Part shown: positions 1 to 6,574 of the stretch, piece after piece
Layout of the letters: each line of letters starts with the position of its first letter
Position numbering within the stretch: position 1 is the stretch's first letter
Source: Deltaproteobacteria bacterium
GTDB lineage: Bacteria > Desulfobacterota > Desulfobaccia > Desulfobaccales > 0-14-0-80-60-11
Direction of reading: 5' to 3'
NCBI GenBank assembly: GCA_023381945.1
Contig: JAMCQY010000040.1
Coordinates: forward strand, 1-8,294
DNA: 8,294 nucleotides
Translations under genes and position numbers: made by a program
Notes under the pieces: model-generated
Told to the model about the DNA's origin: nothing
Databases searched by the model: none
What the model saw: only the letters and a program-made list of their open reading frames with translations

Positions 1-2
1 GC

Positions 3-635
3 CCTAATCATATTTTGTTCTACATCTTACTCGGGTTGGCCGCCGCCTATGCTTTAGACCTGCAATTTTTTTATCATACCGGCGTTCTGACCATCCCCTT
101 GGGGGCCCTTGGGGTTCTGGGCGGCTATTTTTGCTTTGCGCCGCCCCTGGCCTGGCACCGCCGTGGCTTGGGAGAGGTTGCCGGCGGCTTCTGCTTTGGC
201 CTGCTGCCGATGTTGACTGGATTTTACCTGCAAAGCGGCTACTGGGTGGCGGAAGAGCTATTCTATGGATTGCCTTTAACCTTTGCCGGGTTCAATTTGT
301 TTTTGATTTACGGCTTCCCCGACCCTAAGGGAGAGGCGCCATGGCGCGGAAGCCTGGCGGCCCGCTGGGGGCCGGTTCCGGCGGCCCTGATCTATACTGC
401 CGGCAATTGGCTGATCATGCTGTTGCTAGTCGGTCTGTTTTACTTTCCGGCCTCGCCCCTGCCCTTCCGGGCCTTTCTCTGGCCCTTGTTGGTCCTGGCG
501 GTGGTCAACCAGGAGCTCCTTAAAAGGCGGGCTTACCGGGAAAAAGGCCGATTGCAGCTGCTCTGCCGTCTCAGCCTGGCTTTGCACCTGGGAATGGGCG
601 CGGTCTTTTGCCTGATGTTGTGGCAGCGGCTTTAA
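3..635 (+). CDS. UbiA/MenA-family prenyltransferase, 3' part
   Basis: Integral-membrane aromatic prenyltransferase, most like 1,4-dihydroxy-2-naphthoate polyprenyltransferase (MenA), which attaches the isoprenoid tail in menaquinone synthesis. The frame is open to the left window edge, so this is a C-terminal piece of about 210 residues; the TTG at 15-17 is unlikely to be the start. The first Asp-rich motif (NDxxD) lies outside the window. What is visible: several hydrophobic helices, the MenA/UbiA-like loop GLGEVAGGFCFG (residues about 51-62 from the TTG), and a second Asp-type motif, FPDPKGE followed by LAARWG, matching the family's 'D-x-x-x-D/E ... L-A-x-R-x-G' segment. The last helix ends in LMLWQRL. 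Family assignment is good. The exact substrate (naphthoate, hydroxybenzoate or another acceptor) cannot be decided without the N-terminus. Confidence 0.8.
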   Translation, partial: PNHILFYILLGLAAAYALDLQFFYHTGVLTIPLGALGVLGGYFCFAPPLAWHRRGLGEVAGGFCFGLLPMLTGFYLQSGYWVAEELFYGLPLTFAGFNLFLIYGFPDPKGEAPWRGSLAARWGPVPAALIYTAGNWLIMLLLVGLFYFPASPLPFRAFLWPLLVLAVVNQELLKRRAYREKGRLQLLCRLSLALHLGMGAVFCLMLWQRL

Positions 636-692
636 GGGTGATTCTCCAACCGCCCGGGGCGGGACGATTTCTAAATTTTTTTTAGGGAAACT

Positions 693-980
693 ATGAATTT
701 GAGTCGGCGGGGATCAAGGGGTTCGAAGGTTGGATATAGACTGGTGGCGATTTGCCTCGTCCTGGCTCTGATCCCGGCTTGCCAGTGGAGCCCGGCCCAA
801 TTCTACATCCCTTTGGCTTACGCCGTCACCGGTATGTGCGTGGCCTTGCTTATGTCTCCCACCTTTGCGGCCGGGGCGGTGGGCCTGGTGGTGGGAGGAT
901 TGATCGGCGCGGCGGTCTATAACAATTCGATAAAACGGCAGATTCAAGAGCGACAGATCGGTGACCAAGGCCCCCCTTAA
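693..980 (+). CDS. Small hypothetical membrane protein with glycine zipper
   Basis: A 95-residue protein of unknown function. A basic N-terminus (MNLSRRGSRGSK) is followed by a hydrophobic stretch ending LALIPAC (Cys at about residue 30). This resembles a signal peptide with a poor lipobox, since Pro at -2 is unusual, so lipoprotein status is doubtful. A second hydrophobic segment (about residues 58-75) is a glycine zipper, AAGAVGLVVGGLIGAAV, the kind of helix that packs in membranes or oligomerises. The tail is short, charged and Gln-rich. The start is supported only by a weak AGGG five bases before the ATG. It sits 57 bp after the prenyltransferase in the same direction and could be co-transcribed with it. 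I do not recognise the family. Confidence 0.6.
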   Translation: MNLSRRGSRGSKVGYRLVAICLVLALIPACQWSPAQFYIPLAYAVTGMCVALLMSPTFAAGAVGLVVGGLIGAAVYNNSIKRQIQERQIGDQGPP

Positions 981-1075
981 GAGGCCGATAGCCGCGCTTG
1001 AGTACTTAAGGGCATGGCTCCTCTTGCCTTGACAACCGCATTTTTCGCCAATTTCCAGATTCTCAATAATTAACC

Positions 1076-2080
1076 ATGAAGCGCACTGATCCTGAAAAAC
1101 TCCTGTCCGGCGGCCCTGAGAGACCGCTAACCGCGGTCTTGCAGGCCTTGCGCCAATCCCCGGAGCCCCTTTCCGGCGAGGCCCTGGCGGCCAGGCTGGG
1201 TCTGAGCCGGGCGGCGGTCTGGAAGCGGATTAACCGCCTCAAAGCCCAGGGCTACGCCATTGAAGGCTCTCCCCGGCGAGGCTACCGGTTGCTTTCCGCC
1301 ACCGATAAGCTGCTGCCGGAGGAGATCGCCCAGGGACTCAAGGCCCGGTGGCTCATCGGTCCGGTGCATCATTTTGACATGGTGGCCTCCACCAACGATT
1401 TAGCCAAAGAGCTGGCGGCGCGAGAAGCTCCGGAAGGCACCCTGGTGGTGGCCGAGGCCCAGACCCGCGGCCGGGGACGCCTGGGACGCCAATGGGATTC
1501 CCCTCCAGGCTCGGGCCTTTATGTATCGCTCCTCCTCAGGCCGATGCTCCCGCCCACTGAGATGCCCCAGATCACCCTGACTACCGCGGTGGCCGCGGCC
1601 CGGGCCGTTAAAGGGGTTACCGGCGCCGCCCCGGGCATCAAGTGGCCCAACGATCTTATTCTGGATGGCAGGAAGCTGGGAGGAATCCTCACCGAGATGG
1701 AGACCGAAAGCGAGCAGATCCGGCACCTGGTGGTGGGCCTGGGGCTTAACGTCAACAACCCCGCCTTTCCCGCAGAGCTGGAGTCCATCGCCACTTCCCT
1801 GTTCCTGGCCACCGGGCGGCGACATTCCCGCCTGGGAATCCTGCAAGCCTGGCTGGAAGAGTTTGAAGACCTGTATGAACGTTTTCTGGCCCGGAAATTT
1901 GCCGGAATTCTGGACGAGTGGCGCAGTCTGACAGTCACCATAGGAAATCGGGTCACGGTGCGCCAGGGGCCGGAAACTATCTGCGGACTGGCTGTGGAAG
2001 TGGCCTCGGATGGAGCTTTGCTGGTGGAGACGGATGCGGGTGAAGTAGTGCGGGTGACTTCCGGGGAGATTGCCGCTTAA
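1076..2080 (+). CDS. birA: Biotin--[acetyl-CoA-carboxylase] ligase / biotin operon repressor
   Basis: Cytoplasmic 334-residue enzyme that activates biotin to biotinyl-5'-AMP and transfers it to the lysine of biotin carboxyl carrier proteins. The length fits the bifunctional class. Residues about 18-73 form the N-terminal winged helix (LSGEALAARLGLSRAAVWKR, then a GYRLL wing), which lets the protein also act as a DNA-binding repressor. The catalytic domain carries STN (105-107) near the biotin pocket, the adenylate-binding loop TRGRGRLGRQW (130-140), KWPND (199-203) and RKLGGIL (209-215). The small C-terminal SH3-like domain ends VTSGEIAA. No good Shine-Dalgarno precedes the ATG; this start was chosen because it gives a normal lead into the HTH. 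No biotin gene is adjacent, so its regulatory target is not visible here. Confidence 0.95.
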   Translation: MKRTDPEKLLSGGPERPLTAVLQALRQSPEPLSGEALAARLGLSRAAVWKRINRLKAQGYAIEGSPRRGYRLLSATDKLLPEEIAQGLKARWLIGPVHHFDMVASTNDLAKELAAREAPEGTLVVAEAQTRGRGRLGRQWDSPPGSGLYVSLLLRPMLPPTEMPQITLTTAVAAARAVKGVTGAAPGIKWPNDLILDGRKLGGILTEMETESEQIRHLVVGLGLNVNNPAFPAELESIATSLFLATGRRHSRLGILQAWLEEFEDLYERFLARKFAGILDEWRSLTVTIGNRVTVRQGPETICGLAVEVASDGALLVETDAGEVVRVTSGEIAA

Positions 2081-2217
2081 CCGTTTACTCTTGGCAACCC
2101 AGGGCGAGCCGTACCCGCCGCTTTTTTAATAGCCATATCTTTTAATTAAATCAGTCCAGGAATTCCGGCGGCCCCAGGCCGTCTCATTATCTTTTTTTCC
2201 TTTTCCTTTTCCCCTTA

Positions 2218-2244
2218 ATAAAAAAGGGCGGGATTCACCCGCCC
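2218..2244 (-). terminator. Rho-independent terminator of the minus-strand small gene
   Basis: On the minus strand a perfect 7-bp stem GGGCGGG/CCCGCCC (2226-2232 with 2238-2244) closes a 5-nt loop and is followed at once by six T (2220-2225). This is a textbook intrinsic terminator, 31 bp past the stop of the gene ending at 2275. On the plus strand the A run precedes the stem, so it would not serve birA well. Confidence 0.85.
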
Positions 2245-2274
2245 TGTCAATTCCTGCTCAAATAAAGCTATTTA

Positions 2275-2565
2275 CTATTTTTTGGTCTTAAGCTCATCGA
2301 CCTCTTTCTTTAAACGCTCAACTTCCGCCTTATATTGTTCCACTTCGGCCTCCGCCATCTTGGGAGGCTCGTAAGCCGGGGTCTCGCCTTTTTTGAAAAA
2401 CTTATCCTTGGTCTCCTCGAACCCCAGATAGACAGCCAACGCGCCGCCTAAAAGAAGAATGAGGGGAAGGCCCCCGGCCAGGAGGCTAAGGAACTCCCGC
2501 CACCACATTCCCAGGCCGATTAATCCCAATGCCACCGCGACCAGTCCGCCTACCAAAGCCGTCAT
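2275..2565 (-). CDS. Small two-helix membrane protein with C-terminal coiled coil
   Basis: Predicted 96-residue protein of unknown function. The frame stays open upstream to a start at 2616, but the ATG at 2563-2565 has a near-perfect Shine-Dalgarno, TAAGGAGG, ending 6 bases before it, so I use that start. Two hydrophobic helices (about residues 3-22 and 28-46) are joined by a short loop containing WWRE. Next come a charged linker (FEETKDKFFKKGE) and a Pro-rich hinge. The C-terminus is a highly charged heptad-like helix (EVEQYKAEVERLKKEVDELK) that should form a coiled coil on one side of the membrane. It is a single-gene unit: convergent with birA, divergent from the dnaJ-like gene, with its own terminator. 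I do not recognise the family. Confidence 0.75.
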   Translation of the reverse strand: MTALVGGLVAVALGLIGLGMWWREFLSLLAGGLPLILLLGGALAVYLGFEETKDKFFKKGETPAYEPPKMAEAEVEQYKAEVERLKKEVDELKTKK

Positions 2566-2616
2566 GCCTAACCTCCTTACCTTAAATGAAATCTCCGGCC
2601 TTCGCCAGATTAGCAT

Positions 2617-2644
2617 AGATTAACTACATAATTTTGTGATTCAA
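2617..2644 (-). promoter_or_regulatory. Possible promoter for the minus-strand small gene
   Basis: On the minus strand TTGAAT (2639-2644) and TAATCT (2617-2622) are separated by 16 bases, about 50 bp upstream of the chosen start. Each box departs from the sigma70 consensus by two bases, so this is only plausible. Confidence 0.3.
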
Positions 2645-2744
2645 TATCAGAAAGAGAAAAATTTATCAAGGAAGAAATGGAGGGCAGAAAAGTTATCTTA
2701 AAAGATTTTTCTAATAAAATGGAAAGGTTATATGGTAAGGCCGG

Positions 2745-2772
2745 TTGACAAAAATCCTCTGGAACTTATAAT
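2745..2772 (+). promoter_or_regulatory. Near-consensus sigma70 promoter of the dnaJ-like gene
   Basis: TTGACA (2745-2750) and TATAAT (2767-2772) are both perfect consensus hexamers, with a 16-bp spacer (one short of the optimum). The predicted transcript would start near 2779, leaving a leader of about 30 nt before the ATG at 2811. I see no CIRCE element and no sigma32-type boxes, so strong housekeeping expression is more likely than classical heat-shock control. Confidence 0.8.
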
Positions 2773-2810
2773 ATGCGAAATTATTCTTTTTAAAATGTGA
2801 GAAGCCATTC

Positions 2811-3758
2811 ATGGCGGAGCTTGATTATTACCAGTTATTGGGAGTTGGCCGGGATGCCTCTCCCGACGATATCAAGAAGGCGTACCGCAAGCTGGCCTTG
2901 AAGTATCATCCCGACAAAGCCAAAGGGGATAAGAAGGCCGCGGAAGAGAAGTTCAAGCAGATAAGCGAGGCTTATGCGGTCCTGAGCAACCCTGAAAAGC
3001 GTAAGGAATACGACCAGTTCGGCCCACAGGGCTTCCGGCAGAAATTCACCCAGGAAGATATCTTCAGGGGCGCCGATTTCAACGATATGTTCGATTTCGG
3101 CCTCTCCGAGGGCATTTTCAGCCGCCTTTTCGGCGGCTTGGGAGGGGGCCGCGGCCGCGGCGGTGGCGGCCGCACCCGGATCTTCCGCTTCGGCGGCGGC
3201 GGTTCCGAGGGCTTCGGGGCCCAGGCCCCGCCCATGCATGGCCAGGACCTGCAGGTGGAAATGCCCATCACCCTCCACGAAATGGCCTTCGGGACCGAAA
3301 AGGTGGTGGCTCTGCCCAGCAACGGCCACGTAGACAAGATTAATGTGAAAATCCCTCCCGGGGCCTTGCCGGGGAAACGCTTGCGGGTCAGCGGCAAAGG
3401 CCGGCCCGGTCCCATGGGCGGCCCCCCCGGCGACCTCTACGTCAAGCTCAGAGAAGTGGAACACCCGGTCTTCAAGCGCGAGGGCAGCGACCTCTACGTC
3501 GACCGCCACATCAAGTTCACCGAGGCGATTCTGGGCACCAAAGTCACCGTGCCCACCCTGGACGGCAAGACCATGAGCCTCAAGGTGCCGCCGGGCACCC
3601 AGAGCCACACTAAAATGCGCCTCAAGAATTACGGCCTGCCCCAGGCCAATGGCAAGACCCGGGGCGACCAGTTCGTCCGCATCATCGTCGACACCCCGGC
3701 CAACCTGAGCAAAAAACAGAAAGCTCTGATAGAAGAAATGGTCAAGGAAGGACTTTAA
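2811..3758 (+). CDS. cbpA: DnaJ-family co-chaperone, CbpA type (no zinc finger)
   Basis: Cytoplasmic J-domain co-chaperone of 315 residues that would stimulate the DnaK ATPase and deliver clients. J domain at residues 5-70 with the HPD motif at 33-35 and the helix IV segment [10 protein letters not shown] Gly/Phe/Arg-rich linker follows (about 105-136, [13 protein letters not shown]). Two beta-barrel substrate-binding domains (about 144-215 and 220-305) include [25 protein letters not shown] and [21 protein letters not shown] segments. The four CxxCxGxG zinc repeats of true DnaJ are absent, so this is a class B/CbpA-like protein. Length agrees with CbpA (about 300-315). It has its own strong promoter, and no dnaK, grpE or cbpM neighbour is visible. 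Curved-DNA binding is known for the E. coli namesake but cannot be inferred here. Confidence 0.92.
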   Translation: MAELDYYQLLGVGRDASPDDIKKAYRKLALKYHPDKAKGDKKAAEEKFKQISEAYAVLSNPEKRKEYDQFGPQGFRQKFTQEDIFRGADFNDMFDFGLSEGIFSRLFGGLGGGRGRGGGGRTRIFRFGGGGSEGFGAQAPPMHGQDLQVEMPITLHEMAFGTEKVVALPSNGHVDKINVKIPPGALPGKRLRVSGKGRPGPMGGPPGDLYVKLREVEHPVFKREGSDLYVDRHIKFTEAILGTKVTVPTLDGKTMSLKVPPGTQSHTKMRLKNYGLPQANGKTRGDQFVRIIVDTPANLSKKQKALIEEMVKEGL

Positions 3759-3769
3759 AAGCAGTGGTT

Positions 3770-3986
3770 AGTAGTCAGTAGCCAGTTGTCAGTTCCCCGA
3801 AAAGAAATTCCCCGCTTTGACAACTGATTACTCCCTCCCCCTTGAGGGGGGAGGGCTGGAGTGGGGGTGGCGGTCGGTTTTCTGGTTCCCAAGCTTCAGC
3901 TTGGGAACCCACTTGTCTCCAAAGCTCCAGCTTTGCGAGCGCCCCTACTGGCTACTGGCTACTGACTACTGACTACTGACTACTGG
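3770..3986. repeat. Intergenic palindromic repeat cluster bounded by inverted heptamer repeats
   Basis: The cbpA-fprA gap is made almost entirely of inverted repeats. An exact 17-nt inverted repeat joins 3770-3786 to 3954-3970. Inside are a 9-bp pair (3783-3791 with 3818-3826), a C/G-rich hairpin (3833-3842 with 3845-3855, one extra G), a perfect 12-bp hairpin with 2-nt loop (3884-3895 with 3898-3909, containing AAGCTT) and a 7-bp hairpin (3920-3926 with 3929-3935). The nesting resembles REP/MITE-like non-coding elements or several inserted into one another. No T run follows any hairpin, so none is a clear intrinsic terminator, although the structure would probably weaken read-through from cbpA. 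Confidence 0.75.
3945..3986 (+). repeat. Tandem heptamer array CTACTGR x6
   Basis: Six back-to-back copies of a 7-bp unit: CTACTGG twice, CTACTGA three times, CTACTGG once. The last copy overlaps the fprA Shine-Dalgarno: GG of the sixth unit supplies the first two bases of GGAGG (3985-3989). Heptamer arrays of this sort are known as hypervariable intergenic repeats in some bacteria; here the array lies fully in the presumed leader of fprA. Confidence 0.85.
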
Positions 3987-3993
3987 AGGCAAC

Positions 3994-5178
3994 ATGCCTA
4001 TACAACTCGCCCCCAAGGTCTACTGGGTAGGCGCCATCGACTGGGATATCCGCGAATTTCACGGCTACGTCACCGAAAAAGGCACCACCTACAACGCTTT
4101 CCTCATCCTCGACGACAAGATCACCCTGATCGACACCGTTAAAAAGGAATTCCTCCCGGAGATGTTAGCTCGCATCGTGGAAATCGTCGACCCGGAAAAG
4201 ATCGACTATATCGTCTCCAACCACGTGGAGATGGATCATTCCGGCGGTCTCCCCGGCGCCATGGCCTTGATCAAACCGGAAAAGCTCTTCTGCTCCCCCA
4301 TGGGCAAGGCCGGCTTAAGACGCCACTACCAGCAAGACTGGCCTTTCGTCGAAGTCAAAACCGGCCAGGAGGTCGAACTCGGCAGCCGCCGCCTCCTCTT
4401 CCTCGAAACCCCCATGCTCCACTGGCCGGACTCCATGATGACCTGTCTGAAAGAAGAGCAGATCCTCTTCCCCAGCGACGGCTTCGGGGCCCACTTCGCC
4501 TCCGGCGAACGCTTCGACCTTGAGACACCCGACCCGGCCGCCTACTTCCACCAGGTGAAGAAATACTACGCCAATATCCTCATGCCCTTCGGCAGCCTCA
4601 TCACCCGGCTCTTCAAGACCATCTCTGAGCTCAACCTGGAATTCAAACTCATCGCCCCGGACCACGGCCTGCTCCTCCGGAACCCCGCCCCGATACTCGA
4701 TGCCTACCAAAAATGGGCCGCAGGCAGTGTGCTCCCCAAGGCCTTGATAATCTATGACACCATGTGGCACAGCACCGAACTGCTGGCCCACGCCCTGACC
4801 GAAGGCCTGATGGACGCCGGCGCCGAGACCATCTCCTACCGCCTGCGCCGCACCCACTACAGCGACATCGTCACCGGCGTCCTGGACGCGGGGCTGCTGC
4901 TCTTCGGCTCCCCCACCCTCAACAACAACATGTTCCCCTCCATGGGCGAATTTCTCACCTATCTCCAGGGCCTCAAGCCCCAGAACAAAGCCGCCGCCGC
5001 CTTCGGCTCCTACGGCTGGAGCGGCCAGGCCGTCTCCCTGATCAACCAGGTACTCCAGGCCATGAAGTTCAAACTGGCCCACGACGGCCTCCAGTGCAAA
5101 TACATCCCCACCCCCCAGGAACTCACCGGCGCCCGCACCCTCGCCACCCGCCTGGCTAAGGAGAATTTGAAGCTTTAG
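3994..5178 (+). CDS. fprA: FprA-type flavo-diiron protein (rubredoxin:oxygen oxidoreductase / NO reductase)
   Basis: Cytoplasmic 394-residue A-type flavoprotein of anaerobes that reduces O2 to water and/or NO to N2O, usually with electrons from rubredoxin. N-terminal metallo-beta-lactamase-like domain (about 1-245) has the full set of diiron ligands: H77-x-E79-x-D81-H82 (followed by SGG), H143, D162 and H224 (in APDHG). C-terminal flavodoxin domain (about 248-394) has the FMN phosphate loop YDTMWHST, then FGSPTLNNNMFP and FGSYGWSGQAV, which contact the flavin. Length is normal for the class without a fused rubredoxin. GGAGG lies 4 bases before the ATG. The coding strand is unusually C-rich compared with its neighbours. 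No rubredoxin gene is seen nearby. O2 versus NO preference cannot be read from sequence. Confidence 0.95.
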   Translation: MPIQLAPKVYWVGAIDWDIREFHGYVTEKGTTYNAFLILDDKITLIDTVKKEFLPEMLARIVEIVDPEKIDYIVSNHVEMDHSGGLPGAMALIKPEKLFCSPMGKAGLRRHYQQDWPFVEVKTGQEVELGSRRLLFLETPMLHWPDSMMTCLKEEQILFPSDGFGAHFASGERFDLETPDPAAYFHQVKKYYANILMPFGSLITRLFKTISELNLEFKLIAPDHGLLLRNPAPILDAYQKWAAGSVLPKALIIYDTMWHSTELLAHALTEGLMDAGAETISYRLRRTHYSDIVTGVLDAGLLLFGSPTLNNNMFPSMGEFLTYLQGLKPQNKAAAAFGSYGWSGQAVSLINQVLQAMKFKLAHDGLQCKYIPTPQELTGARTLATRLAKENLKL

Positions 5179-5271
5179 GATATAGGATTAAAACCCCTAC
5201 AGGCTAAGGGCTGCGTTGTCTGCGAACTCTACCGGAAGGAAGCCAAGAAGCAGTTTAAGGGAGAGGAATAA
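5179..5271 (+). other. In-frame, coding-like tail after the fprA stop
   Basis: The fprA frame continues past its TAG (5176-5178) for 30 sense codons to TAA at 5269-5271. The second half reads GCVVCELYRKEAKKQFKGEE, with a CxxC pair and codon choice like the host genes. It has no start codon of its own. It may be the 3' end of a decayed gene, or a former C-terminal extension of fprA. A 30-codon open stretch is not rare by chance, so this is only suggestive. Confidence 0.25.
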
Positions 5272-5278
5272 AAATAAT

Positions 5279-5300
5279 GGTGGGCAGTGGTCGCCCTACC
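5279..5300. repeat. Small hairpin next to the IS left end
   Basis: GGT-GGGC (5279-5285) pairs with GCCC-T-ACC (5293-5300) around a 7-nt loop with one bulged T. Within it GCAGTGG (5284-5290) is also the inverted copy of CCACTGC (5314-5320), which overlaps the IS left inverted repeat. It may be part of a dispersed palindromic repeat into or beside which the IS landed. It is not followed by a T run. Confidence 0.4.
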
Positions 5301-5314
5301 CTTATATAATTCAC

Positions 5315-5327
5315 CACTGCTGTCCGG
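5315..5327 (+). repeat. IS left terminal inverted repeat
   Basis: CACTGCTGTCCGG, exact inverted match to 6562-6574. The match stops at the next base inward (T against G) and at the next base outward, which sets the element ends. Confidence 0.85.
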
Positions 5328-5380
5328 TAGAAATTACTTAGGATAGCAAGTAAAACAGCCCCAACACAGCCGATCAATGC

Positions 5381-5386
5381 TATAAT
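5381..5386 (+). promoter_or_regulatory. Possible -10 box of the transposase
   Basis: A perfect TATAAT lies 44 bp before the chosen transposase ATG, but no convincing -35 hexamer sits 15-19 bases upstream, so promoter strength is uncertain (low expression is usual for transposases). Confidence 0.35.
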
Positions 5387-5429
5387 GGGTTTGCCGAAAA
5401 CCTAAACATTGAAAGGAGTTATGGGGCTT

Positions 5430-6557
5430 ATGGCACATTGTAGCACACTCATGGGTCAATTACTACAACTCATACCGGGACATGTTTTCGACCACCTGGT
5501 GGATACCCATGCCTGGCAGGGGCCGGACGCCAGAAAGTTCACCTATTGGTCGCACCTGACGGCCATGCTCTTCGGCCAGTGGAGCGCCCGCAAAAGTCTT
5601 CGGGACCTGGTGTTCAGCCTCAATCGGCAAGCCCACAAGCTCTACCATCTGGGCCTCTCCAAGGTCAGGCGTTCCACTCTGTCCGACGCTAATAAACTGC
5701 GCCCCGCGGTCATCTTCGAAAAGACCTATTATAAGCTGTATGAACGGCTTTCCGCCGAGTTCGCACCCCAGCCCCAAAAGGCCCCGCCGATCAAGATCGT
5801 CGATGCCACCACCATTGACCTGTGCGCCGCGGTGTTTCCCTGGGCCAAGTTTCGGACCCGCAAGGGGGCCATTAAGCTGCATACCGTCTTCTCCGGCATG
5901 CTGCCCCAGTGTGTCCTGATCACTGATGGCAAAACCCATGACCTTCAGGGCGTCCAAGACCTGCGCTTCCAGCCCGGCGATCTGTTGATCTTCGATCGGG
6001 CCTACCTGGATTATGCCTGGCTTTACCAATTGCATCAGGGCCGCACCTGGTTTGTGACCCGGCTCAAACGCAACTCCTGCTACGAGATTATTGAGGCGCA
6101 GACGGCTTCCGGCCCGGTCCTGGCCGACCAGATTATCTGCTTGGGTTCTCCCAAGGGCCAGGCCAGCTATCCTGAGCCCCTGCGCCGGGTACACTACCGG
6201 GACCCGGAGACCGGCAAGGAATATGTCTTTTTAACCAACCGTCAGGACCTGTCTGCCCTGGAGGTAGCCGAACTCTACCGCCGCCGCTGGCAAATAGAGC
6301 TTTTTTTCAAGTGGATCAAGCAAAACCTGAAAATCAAGGCTTTTTACGGGACCTCCAAGAATGCGGTGCTGATCCAAATTTGGACCGCCTTAATCGCTTA
6401 CTTGCTACTGGTGTGGCTCAAGTTCAAGACCAAGGCGGGCTGGGGGCTTCTGGAACTCTCCCGTTTGGCCCAAACCATGCTGCTGGAACGCATGGACTTG
6501 TGGGCGTTGCTTGGCCTTCGCCCACCTGACAACCGTCAACCCTTGCTTTTCAATTAG
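5430..6557 (+). CDS. IS4-family DDE transposase
   Basis: Transposase of 375 residues that would cut and join the IS ends. I start at ATG 5430, which gives MAHCSTLMGQLLQLIP, a familiar N-terminus for this branch with its DUF4372-like N-terminal domain; AGGAG lies 11 bases upstream. The in-frame ATG at 5421 and TTG at 5409 are too close to, or overlap, the AGGAG. Catalytic triad from that start: D125 (IVDATTID), D189 (LLIFDRAY) and E290. E290 sits in the IS4 hallmark Y-(2)-R-(3)-E-(6)-K, here Y283, R286, E290 and K297 in YRRRWQIELFFKWIK. No frameshift or stop is seen; the stop lies 4 bp before the right inverted repeat. Confidence 0.93.
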   Translation: MAHCSTLMGQLLQLIPGHVFDHLVDTHAWQGPDARKFTYWSHLTAMLFGQWSARKSLRDLVFSLNRQAHKLYHLGLSKVRRSTLSDANKLRPAVIFEKTYYKLYERLSAEFAPQPQKAPPIKIVDATTIDLCAAVFPWAKFRTRKGAIKLHTVFSGMLPQCVLITDGKTHDLQGVQDLRFQPGDLLIFDRAYLDYAWLYQLHQGRTWFVTRLKRNSCYEIIEAQTASGPVLADQIICLGSPKGQASYPEPLRRVHYRDPETGKEYVFLTNRQDLSALEVAELYRRRWQIELFFKWIKQNLKIKAFYGTSKNAVLIQIWTALIAYLLLVWLKFKTKAGWGLLELSRLAQTMLLERMDLWALLGLRPPDNRQPLLFN

Positions 6558-6561
6558 CGTG

Positions 6562-6574
6562 CCGGACAGCAGTG
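6562..6574 (-). repeat. IS right terminal inverted repeat
   Basis: CCGGACAGCAGTG, exact inverted complement of the left end. Read on the minus strand, the retron RT frame runs into this repeat and continues as antisense IS sequence to a stop at 6405, which would add a meaningless tail of about 56 residues. Confidence 0.85.

Larger units (their letters stand above)
5315..6574 (+). mobile_element. Complete IS4-type insertion sequence
   Basis: A 1260-bp element bounded by perfect 13-bp inverted repeats, CACTGCTGTCCGG at 5315-5327 and its complement at 6562-6574, enclosing a single full-length DDE transposase. Both ends and the gene are intact, so it could still be mobile. The flanks (TATAATTCAC left, ATAGTATATC right) show no convincing direct target duplication. 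On the right it cuts the retron reverse transcriptase gene; on the left there is no continuation of that gene, only the end of the fprA region. IS-mediated deletion, or recombination between two copies, would explain both facts. Confidence 0.88.

Noticed and set aside
650..683. GC hairpin CCGCC/GGCGG followed at a distance by eight T
   Set aside because: The T run begins 13 bases after the stem, too far for an intrinsic terminator.
974..1012. CCCTTAAG/CTTAAGGG inverted repeat between the small membrane protein and birA
   Set aside because: 8-bp arms with a 23-nt spacer and no T run; not a convincing terminator or operator.
1029..1034. TTGACA upstream of birA as a -35 box
   Set aside because: No acceptable -10 hexamer 15-19 bases downstream; not enough for a promoter call.
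2187..2217. Polypyrimidine tract after birA
   Set aside because: Not preceded by a stable stem on the plus strand; probably just AT/CT-rich spacer next to the minus-strand terminator.
2835..3608. Long open frame antisense to the cbpA-like gene (257 codons)
   Set aside because: Shadow of a well-supported J-domain gene; Ala/Gly-rich product without recognisable domains.
4315..5082. Long open frame antisense to fprA (255 codons)
   Set aside because: Follows from the GC/C-rich codon positions of fprA; the translated product is low-complexity Gly/Glu/Val with no motif, while fprA has all its metal ligands.
5463..6194. Open frame antisense to the transposase (243 codons)
   Set aside because: Shadow of the intact DDE transposase; no motif and no ribosome site.
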